DNA of 64,000 bases from Haematococcus lacustris. Taxonomy: Eukaryota > Chlorophyta > Chlorophyceae > Chlamydomonadales > Haematococcaceae. The stretch's first letter is position 1, and every line of letters begins with the position of its first letter. Below, piece by piece: positions 50,715 to 62,565 of the stretch. Under the pieces are notes generated by a model. It saw nothing but the letters and a program-made list of their open reading frames with translations, was not told the origin of the DNA and ran no database searches. The stretch covers positions 2,721,567 through 2,785,566 of the forward strand of contig JASKMD010000016.1 in NCBI GenBank assembly GCA_030144725.1. The letters run 5' to 3'. The translations under genes and the position numbers were made by a program.

Positions 50715-51744
50715 GCCGTCGGTTGCCCTTGTTACAGCCTTTTAAAATGTGGGCAGAAAACGTTTAGATCCGGGTAAATTGAAGTTATGCACTAACAAAC
50801 AGCACCCCGTGCTTACCTGGGATGTAATCGCGAGTTGCAAGTCCGACGGCAGCATAGGCTGCTCGGCACGGAAATGCCTCCGGCCACCAATTCATCTCTC
50901 CTGTTGCGACACGCATATAAACAGATGGATAATTACATTGCGAAGCTAATCAAGTCGTTGAGACAATGCAGTACAATCGACATAAGAGGGCCTAACCTGC
51001 TAGCGACACCGTTGTGAGATGTAGAGCCCAACGGTGGAAGAATTACATGCAGCGGATAAAAGACGGTGCCAAAAAGTGAATTGCGGGGCCAATGGCGGGG
51101 GTGACCATAAGCGAGTCCGCGGATCTCGCCGACCTAGATCGTCCCGGTCGTACATTTTTTACGAGCCTGCGTACCTCGCAGATACCTCGTACTCCTTGTG
51201 CCAGTATGCACGATAGCCGAGCATCAATGACCGGGATTGCCGGACATCGCCGCCACGGAAAGCACATGACGCGTCCAATGCCGATGATAGGCGAAGAGTC
51301 AGGCACATGTTTGTGCAGGAACAGTGAGAACTGCCACCTCACGTGTTATCCCCATCAGATGTGGAAGCAGAAGTGGCGGCAGCAGGTTGTAGGCACAACC
51401 TGAGTTGTATCAAATCCCTCGTATGGTCCATAACCTTATCCCACCTAGGCAATTGTAGCGGGCACGTCCCTCGCATTGTGTCCTACATAGGCTAGCTAGA
51501 CCAGCCCGTGTACATTGCATCACACTGCCCTTTTGGGGCCTCAATTGCTACAGTGTGCACCATCCATCCCCCAGCCCTTGCATGCATGCGTGATATGCCG
51601 CGCCCGGTGTACATTGGCACAGCCTAGGACACACTGACCATGTCATGTAAGAGACAACCAGCAATGCCTCAGTGTGCGGGTGATGCCACCATGCAAGCCT
51701 GATACAATCACATCCTCATGTGTGCATAGCTAATATGTGTGTAC

Positions 51745-52750
51745 ATGTGTGTGACAAACACGATAATCCTTAGTATATGTTGTTGCCTCGCGTTGCTATT
51801 GGCGAGGAAGAAGAGACGAACCGGTGTGGGTGGGCCTAGAGCAGTGCCGGAGGACCCCGACTTCAACCGCGACGAGGCAGGTGTTGCGTTGGAATAGGTG
51901 CTCGCGAGATGTTAGGGGTGCACATCCGGTGCATTATATACCCACGTAACATTCCTCCCCGCCTATTGGGGTCCGTCCTCGGGCCCTTTAGCTCTACAAG
52001 GCCTTGCCTTGGGCGTTTCGGTGCACACGAGTGAGCGAGACCCCATCCAGGTAATCTTTCTACCGGATGTGGGAGAGACACCACGCACTTTCCAAAGATC
52101 GAACCCGTGTCCTCTCGACACTTTGGGTATCGGTCGGAAACCAATGTTGCGTTGGAATAGGTGCTCGCGAGATGTTAGGGGTGCACATCCGGTGCATTAT
52201 ATACCCACGTAACAGCAGGCCAACCCGACTTGACCGAGGCACAGCGCAAAAGGAAGGCTTCAGGAGAGGCCCGCGCTGCCCGCAGCAGGGACAATACGTT
52301 CCACGCAAGAAAGGCCAAGTTAGCCCACCTCATCGACCACCTCCCGCAAGCGCTTTGGGACGCCTTCCTTGACAAGGCTGTGCGCCCACGAGTGAAGGCC
52401 ATAAGCGAGCGGGGGGTAATTGGCAGCCTGCTGTTGGGCTTCCTCGTGCGCGACTTCTTTACCCTGCACGTAGCCGACCAGCTTGACGCGCAAGGCCAGC
52501 CACTGTCATACACAGACACAGACATCCCAGTCTCCGCAGCAGACATCCCGAACCTCAACTGCAGGAACCTGTTCCTGCAGCTGTGCCGCGGCCTGCCCGG
52601 AGGGGGCGAGAACACTCAGCCGAGTGCAGCAGTCGCTGCCGTGCTGGCCGCGCACCCCGACCTTAGCGCCCGCCTCGAAGCTATCCCACGCAACCTGTCT
52701 GATTCCAACATGGTGGACCACGTCGGCAAGCAGCTGGACACAACTTTTGG
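51745..52750 (+). pseudogene. Fanzor copy 2, N-terminal fragment disrupted by a TRIM
   Basis: Encodes the same N-terminal part as copy 1 (RKKRRTGVGGP, then DLTEAQRKRKASGEARAARS through DHVGKQLDTTFG) but lacks everything after it, including all three RuvC motifs. The 333-bp TRIM interrupts codons just after FNRDEAG. It cannot encode a nuclease. A short non-homologous tail (DLVHSPVM-stop) follows the break. Confidence 0.88.
51882..52214 (-). mobile_element. TRIM retroelement (333 bp, 70-bp LTRs, TSD GCAGG)
   Basis: Identical 70-bp direct repeats at 51882-51951 and 52145-52214 with TG...CA ends (TGTTGCGTTGG...CCACGTAACA on the plus strand). GCAGG at 51877-51881 is repeated at 52215-52219, and removing the element restores the copy 1 sequence exactly. 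Read on the minus strand, the internal region opens with TTGGTTTCCGACCGATACCC (primer-binding site, as in both Gypsy families) and closes with a purine tract (ataggcggggaggaa). No coding capacity, so it must be mobilised by another LTR element. Confidence 0.93.
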
Positions 52751-53959
52751 AGATTTGGTACATAGCCCGGTGATGTGATTGTAAGAATGGGGTCTGAACG
52801 AAAATTCATAAATATGCGTGATTGGTGAGATATCGCTGAGGTGGTGTATTGTACCACTCGGTGCGATGCAATATTGCACAATGGGGTGTAATGAAGTAGT
52901 GCATTAGCGACAGGGACAGTACTCCACCATGAGAAGCAAAAGAAATTTTGCGGAAGAACAATCTCCAAACCTTTAAAATACCAATCAATTACCAACATAA
53001 CTACTTTATTACATCACAATATCATTATCATGCAATATGGTGCAGCTTTGCACGATGAGATTTTGTGCAATGTTGCAGCATCAGGTATCTTAAAAAGGAT
53101 GGAACTAAATATGAGTTGATTAATCCACGAACTTTGCTAGTTACTACGAGATTTTTCACGATGTTGGTGGCCATGGAACAAAAGTCTCATTCCGAGGCGA
53201 ATCGTTGACAAAAGACACCCCCTCAAAATTGCTAGTTGTGCACTAATTTGCGTGTGTGATGGTCCATAACTTCATCCCACCCAGGCAATTGTAGCGGGGC
53301 ACGTGACGCATTGGTACTATACTCTTTGAAATTCCTGGTGTGCCCTCGAGCCCCGACAACAACGCAGTATTGAACTTAAATAGAGCTATTTGGCATTTGA
53401 CAAACTGTGGCTGGGGTGCTCCTGGCAGGCTGACTTGCTGCTCTGGCTGGTGATGGTGAACGGAGAAACACCTGCGCAATGCACATGCACAACCTAAATA
53501 GCTACCTCAACCTTTTTCTTACTCGCGATAAGGCAAGAAAATCAGCCCACTAACCTCCTCAAGCAATGTTGAGGCATCTAGTACCCCGGTGTACACATGT
53601 TGGCTGTGACAGTCACAGATGCTGTATTTAATTCGCGACCGGCCAACCTAGAATTCTATTTCTAGGTTTCTAGGTTCAGGACAAATTTCTAGGTTTCCAG
53701 CCGGCCAACCTAGAATTCTATTTCTAGGTTTCTAGGCTTAGGAACAATTCCTATGGGCGTGCCCTAGCTGTGTTGCTGTCGCCATATATTCACTCACCCA
53801 TTGAGACAATGGCATAATGAATTACAACTCTGAATGGAACACAGCAACTTTGCTTTCCATGCACACTTTGTCTGCCAGCTTGTTTACGCCTTTCCCTACA
53901 TCTCATGCAGCACAATAGGTACGAACGTCCGTGAAAATAAAATGTACACTGATCACAGC
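52751..53959. other. A/T-rich unassigned region with repeat fragments
   Basis: Lower GC than its surroundings. Contains a fragment of the Fanzor 5' segment (53258-53310, like 31415-31475). It also has a 70-bp minus-strand fragment of the Cys-rich gene (53400-53475, CATCACCAGCCAGAGCAGC...) and a direct duplication of about 68 bp (ccggccaacctagaattcta, 53640 and 53701). No intact gene seen. Confidence 0.45.
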
Positions 53960-54218
53960 CACGTCCCTCGCATTGTGTCCTACATAGGCTAGCTAGACCA
54001 GCCCGTGTACATTGCATCACACTGCCCTTTTGGGGCCTCAATTGCTACAGTGTGCACCAGCCATCCCCCAGCCCTTGCATGCATGCGTGATATGCCGCGC
54101 CCGGTGTACATTGGCACAGCCTAGGACACACTGACCATGTCATGTAAGAGACAACCAGCAATGCCTCAGTGTGCGGGTGATGCCACCATGCAAGCCTGAT
54201 ACAATCACATCCTCCAGC
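53960..54218 (+). mobile_element. third fragment of the Fanzor 5' non-coding segment
   Basis: Matches 31457-31712 with very few differences (cacgtccctcgcattgtgtc to acaatcacatcctcc). Both ends are abrupt. No Fanzor coding sequence accompanies it. Confidence 0.85.
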
Positions 54219-54245
54219 CTTCTGTTGGTACGGCATACCTCCAAA

Positions 54246-57200
54246 CTATTCCTTCAGGCCTGTGCTTGTCCTGCAGCAATGCTATCAGCCCTTTGCTTCA
54301 TGCAGGACACTGCAGCCTGCACTATTTATCCCTGTCTCAATCCCTAGCCCTGCAGCAGGATGCCAGCCACTGCCCACACAACGTATGGCGCTGCTGCACA
54401 CCATCCACCCATTTCACCACAGGCATGTTGCCCACCGCTGTCACATGACGCGGTCACACCATGAAACCATCACAGTACTGCAGCTTCACACTGCTACACA
54501 CAACACATTTACAATGCTGGGCACAGGCACCACAGTGTGCTTACCCCAGGTACCTACCCCTTCGGCTCACACTAGCTGCAGCCGGGGCCAGCACTATGCG
54601 TGGTGCTGGTGGGGCTGCAGGTGGAGCAGGAGCAGGAGCAGGGGCTGTGTCCAGCGCTGTATAGCCCCTGCGCCTAACCCTGCCCTCCCCTGGCTCCCCC
54701 TGTGAGCTGGCTTGTGCTGAAGCAAGCTCCACCCGTTCCTGCCGCCTGCTGCCCACGCGCCCCTCACCCTGCCATTGCATCCCTCTGGCAGGACCAGACC
54801 TCCCATGCTGCACCATGCCTGTAAACTGGCCCCTGCCTACAGCTGCCTGGTGAGCTGGTTCAAAGTCGTTGTTGCCCGGCCCAGCGGCAGCACGCTCAAA
54901 TGCCCGTCGGGTTCTCCTGGAAGCAACCCCATTGAAGCCTTGACTGCCCTGGTTGAAGCCCTCTTGGCTGCTGCTGTGGCCATTGAAGCTGTGGCTGCTA
55001 GGGCCGCTGCTGTAAGCGTGGGCCATGGCTGGGCGGAGGCCTGCAACTCCATCAGGTTCTGGGTCGACCACCAGCCGGCGGCCCAGCAGCAGGCAGTCAG
55101 TCAGGGCCTGCAACGCCTTAGCCTGCATAGCAGCATTGGGAGAGGCAAGGACAGTCACCCCAAGTAGCATTGTGGGTATGATTTGCAAAGGAACTAAGGG
55201 GGTAGGGGAATTGAAAGGTATGCCTGGCAGCTTCCAGGAAGCCACGCTGGGGAACGGCGTCAGGTGCACAAACACTTTGGCTACCTAGACCTCTCCTGGT
55301 GTTCTCATTGCCACATGCAGCACTGTGCCTTGTAACTGTGTACGTGGCCACAACACACTACAAGCACAACGTCAGTGCTTGTAATGCATCTGGCCGTAAA
55401 TTGCTGTGTTCAGCAGCATGTCTTGCACCCACACTGGTGGAAGCATAGCAGCAGCAGCCAATGCCACGTATCGACAAAGAACAACTATGTGGTAGACATG
55501 CACATAAGCTTGCAACACAATGATGAAGGCGCGGCCAGCTGGACCAGCAGTCATGAAGCACCAAATGAGCCAGAACCCAACGCTTCCCTGTGTCAAGAAA
55601 CACCTCACAATGGCAGGTTCATGACCACTGTAATTTAACTCGTGTGGGGTCACACAACCAGCCACACACCTTTAGACAACACCTCTCATTCACAGCTGCC
55701 TTGTTCAACCCACTAACCTTGGCAGCCTCAGACTCGAACACGATGTATGCAATGCCTTTCAACCGGCGTGTCCCCACAGACGTGGCTGAGGTGGGCAGCC
55801 GCAGCTGCACACAGCAAGACAGCCATGCGCCAGGCCTTGCAGGAACCGCCCCACCCATTGCAGTGTACAGCCATGGTCGGAGTAGAGGGCAACATGCACA
55901 TCACACCAGGGTCCACACTGTTTTGAGGAGTGTGAGGACCACACCATGCTCATGCCCCTTCCCCATGGCTGACCAAGGGCTGCCATGGCAGGGCACTGGA
56001 AGTGTGACCCGCGGTGACCATTAAAGCATCTGCTTACTTACTCATATCACACAGGGCCAGCACAATACACTTATGAGCCACCCCTGCCTACATCACATAT
56101 GTATGGGTGACTGATGCATGACAACTCCAGGCTGGGTCACTCCTGTGCGGGGTCACACGTGGCTCACCTGTGTCACACTTGGACCACACCCACAACGCCC
56201 CAACACCGCCAGCAGTGCAGCCCTCGTCAGGCTCTCTGGCGCTGAGCTGTCCAGGCCCTTGGCAAACAGGGTAGTGGCGTTACTGCCCAGCGCTTCATAT
56301 GCCTGGCCATTCCCTGCGCGCCCGCACCCACAAGGACGCACAGGCGCTTGAGACATCAACCACAGCCCCAAGCTCCCCAGCTCCAGACCAAGGCATCAGC
56401 AACAGGCTCTCATCAGCTGCCTGGCAATGACAGCAGGAGCAAGCAATACATGCGGGAACAGCATGACCATGTACAAGGAGGGCAAATGAGACCATTAGAT
56501 ATTGAAAGTGGCAGGCAACAGGTAGCGAAGGGCACACAGCCTGACAGGTGGCCAGCAAGCCAGACTATCGCTAGACCACCTTGGCAGGAGCCAACCCATG
56601 CAATCGGCCATGCGGGAGGTTTGCAGACAGCACAGCCCTGGTGTGCCCACCTTTCACTGGGCTCAGAGATGACTCCACCTCCCAGGCGTGTGAGGGACAC
56701 ACAGCCTGAGCTTCCTCCCAATCCATCTCCCACCAGGGCTGCTTGGCTGGCTGGCTCACTTCAGACAGATGCAGACGCGGCAACTTGCCCTGGTCAACTA
56801 CCATTGGCCTCTCACTGCCTGTCTGCGGAACACTCATGGTAGCGATGCTGCTGTTGCTACCCTGCCCGCCCCTCTTATCTGTGCTTGCATGCACTGCACC
56901 AGGCTCGGTGGCCAAGGGTGAAGCATCCCCTCCCTGTTGCCGCTCGCTGAGCCCGTTGCTGTCATCACTGCTTTGCTGAGGGGCCCCTGGAGCTGCAAGA
57001 GGCAAGTAGTCATGCACCACGTCCTGCCCATACCCAGGAGGGCCTTCTAGGCTCACTGCGCCACCAAGGTGTGGCTCGCTGTAGTAGAAGGCAGTAGCCG
57101 AAGTAAGGGTTGCTATGAGTGTGGAATGCTCTGGAGGCAGGAGGGCTGCGGGGCTGAGGGTTGCGGTGTCTATAGGGACCAGCTGCTGCTGCACCTGCTG

Positions 57201-57575
57201 CACACCCAACAGCGGTGCGCTTACGTACTGCTGGAAGTCAGTGAACGGGTCATGGTTGTACGTGGCAGGAATGGAGGCTGACGGAAAAAAGTCGAAATCG
57301 TACTGTGCCTCATCTTCGATGGGTACCAGGTCTGGCAGCGGCAGCAGTGTGGGAGATTCTACTGTCGTGGTGGCCAGAGCCTTCAACTGCTTTCCAAGAG
57401 CTGCACGTTTCAGCCTGCGCTGGGCTGGTGTCGGCTCTGCGTGGCCATGGTTCTGGCGCGAGGCTGAAGGCACGGTGTGGCCGGCATTGCGAGGATGCGC
57501 ATATGCCCCACTCCGCACTCTGGCAACAGGTGGTTGCGATGTAGGGGTCATTTGGCCAACACCAGGTCGGAGCAT
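54246..57575 (-). CDS. nucleolin-like protein with one RRM
   Basis: RNA-binding protein. Exons on the minus strand: 57575-56651 (possibly longer at the 5' end; MLRPGVGQMTPTSQ, disordered, with a basic PAQRRLKRAALGKQLKAL and an acidic/aromatic region); an exon ending at 56168 with RNP2 (TTLFAKGLDSSAPESLTRAA); 55804-55718 with RNP1 (RRLKGIAYIVFESEAAK); 55122-54545 with the last RRM strand (AKALQALTDCLLLGRRLVVD) followed by a Gly/Arg/Ser/Gln-rich tail. A tentative last exon at 54270-54246 adds TSTGLKE-stop. The three RRM exons join in phase 0. RRM plus RG-rich tail resembles nucleolin-type nucleolar proteins, but only one RRM is present. The 5' boundary of the RNP2 exon near 56330 is unresolved. 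Confidence 0.7.
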
Positions 57576-58440
57576 TCTCGACTTCACAAAATGTCGCCAC
57601 TGATGGTATTGCGCCACAGGCTGCCTACTCAAGGCAAGGCCTGCAGTTGTGGAGCGTGCGTGGCGGAGGGTGCTTTGAGCGTGGAAAAGGGTGCTGCGAG
57701 TGCGTAATCCACGTTGAGGACTTATCGCGCCTCATTGCGGTCGTGAGTCACACACAGCCTCAGACTCAGCATGGACTACATTACTTCGGCATTGGCAAAC
57801 ACACGTCAGGTGCGTGAAGACCTGCTCCTTATGAAGTGGGGCTTGTACGTGTCCATTTGACATTGATACACTCCCTCGGTTGTGCAGTATCATCTCCCAG
57901 GCTCAATACATTAACAATGAGGTTGAGAAGGGTGGTTGCAGGCCATCTCTTACACCAACACCCTGCCACCCCTATGGCTGCTATACCCTTCAGTCCACGG
58001 CAAGTAATTAGGCAGTGTTCTGCAAAACGAAGGGGTCGGAGTCAGCCGGCCGCAGTTTAAAGAAAACCCGCCCCTGGTAACCAAAACGCAGTGCCTCAGA
58101 TGAGGGGCACAGTAGTGAGGGTGTTTGATGCCCGGGGCACCCAAGCTACAACGGGAAAGTGCCAGCTCCATTAGGCTGCCTGTCACTCGCCCCAGCCCCC
58201 AGCTGTCCCCCCTCCCTCCAATTGGCCCACTCCCCCCACCCAAAGCCGATGGCACAGCAGGGTGGCACAGCATGGTGTGTTTGAGGCAGGGTAGCAGGCA
58301 GCGTGGGTGCCGACCACCCTAGTCGGCAGTGAGGTGGCAACTGAAATGCAAACCATTTTTATACGGATCAGGCTTGCACATGTCCGGATGCCCATTGGCG
58401 TTGCGACGCTGCTTAAACGCTGAGAAGCTCGACTGCCCGC
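57576..58440. other. divergent intergenic region
   Basis: Lies between the minus-strand RRM gene and the plus-strand SET gene and should hold both promoters. A plus-strand ATG at 57771 gives MDYITSALANTRQ followed by a plausible donor (cag|gtgcgt). It could be an unrelated first exon, but I found no convincing continuation. Confidence 0.35.
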
Positions 58441-61400
58441 ATGAAGCGCCGGCGCGCGTCAGTCGACCCGCTTGCACGGTTCCAGCATTGGCTGGCGGCC
58501 AAGGGCGTAGTGCGGAGCGATTGCATTGCTCTAGAGCCCGCTCTCGATGCCTGCTCAGGCGCAGCTTGGGGTGTGCGTGCCGTCCGCGACATCCGCACTG
58601 AGGAGTTGCTGTGCTCCATACCAAAGGCGGCCATACTCTCTATCCGCAACACCAGCATTGCTGAGCTGCTAGTCAAGGAGCAGCTGGGAGGGGGACTGGG
58701 CCTTACGGTGGCTGTCATGCACGAGCGGGCACTTGGGAAGAGCAGCCTCTGGCAAGTTTGCCGCCACTACTGCATGACTGAGACAGTGGACCTTTTCTGA
58801 TAGTAGCTTTGATCCGCGCAGGTATGGCTACTTTGAGAGCCTCCCGGCCAGGGAGTTCCTGCCACTCTTCTGGTCCCAAGCAGAAGCGGCCCAGCTGCAT
58901 GGCACAGAGATTGAGGGCAGGGCAGAGGCTGACAGGTGATGTGAGTTTGTAGATGACCCCAACGCCCTCCCTTCGCTCCCCTACCAGCCATGCACTAGCA
59001 ATGTAAAACGCCTGAGCAGCTAAGGAAACTCCTTGCCAGCAATGCTCTGTGCTGTGCAGCTGGATTGAAGGTGAGACCCAGGCTGCGTAAGGCAGTGCAG
59101 TAGGGGCAGGCAGGGTGGGGCTGGGCCAGGTACATCACAGCTGAGCTAGGAGGGCAGGTGACAGCAGCAGCCCTGTTGATTCTTGCATGCAGGGAGGCAG
59201 TTGAGGAGGACTGGCAGGAGCATGTGGCCCCCCTAATCGCCAAGTACCGTGTCCTTGTCCCAAGGTGGGTGGGTGCTTGACATGGCAGAGGAGGGGGTGC
59301 TAGGGTTGCAGCAGCTGCAGCGGGGGAGGCACTAGGGCAGTGGCAACAGCAGCAGGGACCAGCAAGGGCGGCACCAGCTGCAGCAGGGGAGGCCCAGGGC
59401 AACCCGTAATCCAAGTGTTGCTGTTGGTGCGGTGCGTGAGAGCGTGCAGGTGCGGGCGTTGGAGTTCTGAGGCCTTCTGCGTGGCCGCGTCCTGGGTGTC
59501 CTCCCGCGCTTTCTTCGTAGACCGGTACCACGGTATGTCCCTGGTGAGCCCCGCGACAGCGCAAGCAGCTGCCGTCGGAGCAGCCACCGAGAGCAGCGAC
59601 AGCAGGAGCAGGGCGAGCAGAGGAGCAGGGCGAGCAGGCGATCAGCGTAAGGAAGGGTCGCACAATCGCACTAGCTGGTTTGCCATAGCACATGAGAGGC
59701 TTTGGCAATGCAGCCTGATGGTAGGGGTAGCCAGCAGTGGAACATGAAAGGAGTGAAAGGCGCTCACAGTAGAGTGAACTGTGCTCACAGCGGTGCCTAC
59801 AATGTGGAAGGGCCTGGGTGCGCGGCTGCAGCAACTCTCTACAGGCAAGCTGCAGGTTGAGGTCTGGCAGGACTGACAGGTGAATGTGAGGTGTGGGTGG
59901 GTATGAGTGCGTCTATGAGTGCTCACGCGGGGTGTGTGCAGGCAGGGTGGCAGGCAGGGTGGATGCTGAGTAGTTGCGGGTGGAAGGCAGGCAGGGTAGT
60001 AGGCAGGGTGGCAGGCAGAGCAGCAGGCAGAGTGGCAGGCAGGGCGGCAGGCAGGGTGGCAGGCAGGGTGGCAGGCAGAGTGGTAGGCAGGGTGGCAGGC
60101 AGAGTAGAAGGCAGGGTGGCAGGCAGGGTAGCAGATGTTAATGTGTGGCTGTAGGTACCCTTGGCTGACGTGTTCAACCACAAACCAAGTGTGGTGGCCG
60201 TGAGTGATGAGTACGCTGTGGCTGAGGAGGACGAGGAGGAAGGGGAGGGGGAAGACGGCAGCGATGACCATGCTGATGATGATGAGGAGGAAGACGGGGT
60301 GGAGGAGCAGGAGGAGGACGGAGATGACAAGGATGCTTCAACAGGTGTGCCAGGGGCATCAGCTTGCTCTGCTTGCCATGTGCAGTGATGCTGGCAGCAG
60401 CAAGCTGGCAGATCATGACACAGCCTCCCAGACGGGTCTTAGCCAGTATGCCTGGCCAGGACCTGACCCGCCCTCTGCAGGGCATGCAGGGCCAGCAGAC
60501 CTGACTAGGCCTGACCAGACCTGAGAAGATCCAGCAGACCTGAGCAAGGCCACCAGGGCCGTGACCCGCCCTGTGCAGGGCCATCAGGGCCAGCAGACAC
60601 CACCAGATTTGAGCAGACCTGGTCAGGGCCACCAGCAGGGCCCTGGCAGCAATGGCAGCCTGCACACACACCTGGCAAGCCTCTGACTACTGCACGTTCC
60701 CACATTGCTGGGTCTTGTAACGGCATGGCTGGGCCTTGTGATGCACCCTTGCTGCATCCTGCACCGCCCCACCAGCAAGCTGTACCTAGGCCTCCTCCTT
60801 CCCTTCCTGTCCTCTGTCCCCCTGGAGCGCTTTGCTCCCCTGCCCTTCCTGCCCCTGCAGCGCCTTGCAGGCTAGCCAGCCACAGTGGCCCAGGCTGTGG
60901 GCATGTGCACTAGCAGCACACAGGCTCATAAGCGGCCCCCAGCCCCCCTCAGGAGCTGCAGCAGGGCAGTAGGGGGGGGTGCATCACTGCTCTTTGGATC
61001 CTCATTGCTTTACACTGTGTGGGTCACCAGGAGGAAGGGCAAGGAGAAGGGGCAAGGAGGAGGGGCGAGGAGGAGGGGCAAGGAGGAGGGGCATGGAGGA
61101 GGGGCAAGGAGGAGGGGCAAGGAGGAGGGGCGAGGAGGAGGAGCATGGAGGAGGGGCATGGAGGAGGGGCAATGGCCATGCAACTGTATCTGATCTGGCT
61201 TTGCTGCAGCAGGGGGCGAGGAGGAGGGGCAAGTAAGCACGTCGTCTGCCCGCAGCAGGTTGGGGGATGGCGGCCCCCTGATGAAGGCTGGCCAGGACTT
61301 GCGGCTGCACATTGCAATCTACGATCATGTGCCACACGGTGGGTGCTCACGGCTGTGGCTCAGTCTGGGTGTTCTTGGCTGAGGCTTGGCTGTGTGCTGA

Positions 61401-62565
61401 CAAGTGTGGCTGACAACTGTGGCTGACAACTGTGGCTGTGTGCTGTGTGCTGACAACTGTGGCTGTGTGCTGTGTGCTGACAACTGTGGCTCAAGCTCAA
61501 GCTGTGGGTGGTACGGGCTTTGGGTCGAGGTTGATGCGATGGTGGAGGGCCGCAGCCGCAGTAGCATGGCTGTCACCACCGTTGGCAGCAGCAGCAGACG
61601 AGTGGCCAGCCTCGATGACCTCTGCAGCAGCTGCCGCTCATGCACGCATCTCAAGGCCTCATGGCTAGGGCACTGGCCACCCAGTGCCAGCTAAGCCATG
61701 TTCAGGCGCTGCAGCAGCTTCATTGGTTCACCAGGTTCATTGCATCACAAAGTATCTTTGTTTAGAGCAGGCATGCCAGCCATGCGTGAAGGTGATCAGC
61801 ACATGCCGCACACTGTAGCTGGCTGTTGAGCCCCACAGTGGCTGCTGACCTCTGCAAGACGGGATGACATGCAGGGTGTGGTGTGACACACACGGGATGG
61901 GGTGGCCCTTGGGCTTCAGGGTGCCTGTGTGGTGCCATGGCCTGTCTGAAGGTCGTACTCACATGCCGCACACCCCCATGCCTGAGGGTAGTAGTATACA
62001 CATGCCGCCCCCCAGTAAGTGTGGCTGTATCCAGCAAGGGCTGGAGGTGTGTGTAGGGATGGAGACCAGGATGTTGGCCAGGGTGCAAGGGGTGGCTGGG
62101 TCAAGGTGCTGGGCACCCAGCCGGCCCAATGTGCAACGGTGGCCCTTAGCTGCAGCGCACTGCCTTGGCCCCACACTCAACAGACCCAGCTTGACTTGGC
62201 CTGTACCGTCTCATCCCCTTCCCTCCTCCCCCTCACCTGCTGTTGTTGCTGCTGTGGCTCTGCCAGTGACTCCGCCCAGCTGTGCCTGCACATGAACCGG
62301 CAGCTGCTCTAACGCCACTACCTGAAGCCACAGGCGTGGCTAGCGCACCACCCCAACAGCCTTGGCCTCCGCTTCAGCAGGGGTGGTGTGCCCACTGCTG
62401 AAGCTTGGGCCTTCCCTCCCTGCCCCTGCTGCTCGCAGATGGCAGTGGTGAGTGCCTGCACATCCTAGCTGCCAGCCCCCTTGCAGCTGGCCAGGAGGTG
62501 TTCAACACGTATGGCGAGCTGGGCAACGCCGAGCTGGTGGCCAAGTATGGCTTCTGTCTAGACAG
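58441..62565 (+). CDS. SET-domain protein lysine methyltransferase, SETD6/Rkm4-like
   Basis: Transfers methyl groups from S-adenosylmethionine to lysines of partner proteins. Exons: 58441..58751, 58822..58935, 59193..59264, 59450..59543, 60155..60344, 61210..61338, 62439..62565; all phases agree. Motifs in order: [27 protein letters not shown] (start of SET), [18 protein letters not shown] and QLHGTEI (SETD6-type insert), [20 protein letters not shown], the SET pseudoknot [27 protein letters not shown] and VAKYGF. After FNHKP there is an unusual acidic run (exon 5, [20 protein letters not shown]...). Intron 1 uses a GC donor (CTCTG|GCAAGT). The C-terminal substrate-binding helices are not found; a possible last exon at 62733 adds only a few codons, so the gene may be truncated or continue beyond what I can model. 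Confidence 0.78.
59935..60132. repeat. GGCAGGCAGGGT-type minisatellite in intron 4 of the SET gene
   Basis: About 16 imperfect 12-bp units (ggtggcaggcag / agtggcaggcag). ORFs across it are repeat translations ([11 protein letters not shown]). Confidence 0.93.
61028..61172. repeat. GAGGAGGGGCAAG minisatellite in intron 5 of the SET gene
   Basis: About 12 units of ggaggaggggcaa or ggaggaggggcat, ending just upstream of exon 6. Plus-strand ORFs through it ([12 protein letters not shown]) are not genes. Confidence 0.93.
61390..61494. repeat. TGTGGCTG(ACAAC) tandem in intron 6 of the SET gene
   Basis: Repeats of gctgacaactgtggct and gctgtgtgctgtgtgctgac. Confidence 0.85.

Larger units (their letters stand above)
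51081..52750 (+). mobile_element. Fanzor element copy 2: left end present, right side truncated
   Basis: Starts with the 26-bp Y sequence (51081-51106), then ATAAGCGAG and the same 5' non-coding segment as copy 1. It is nearly identical to 31100-32405 apart from the TRIM at 51882-52214. Similarity stops at 52750 (GACACAACTTTTGG) inside exon 1 of the Fanzor gene, where unrelated A/T-rich sequence begins. Confidence 0.88.

Noticed and set aside
54541..55275. independent 244-residue gene on the minus strand
   Set aside because: Its first part is intronic read-through; from 55122 it is the last large exon of the RRM gene, joining in phase to the RNP1 exon.
61002..61350. Pro/Leu/Ser-rich minus-strand protein
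   Set aside because: Antisense of the GAGGAGGGGCAAG minisatellite in a SET-gene intron.
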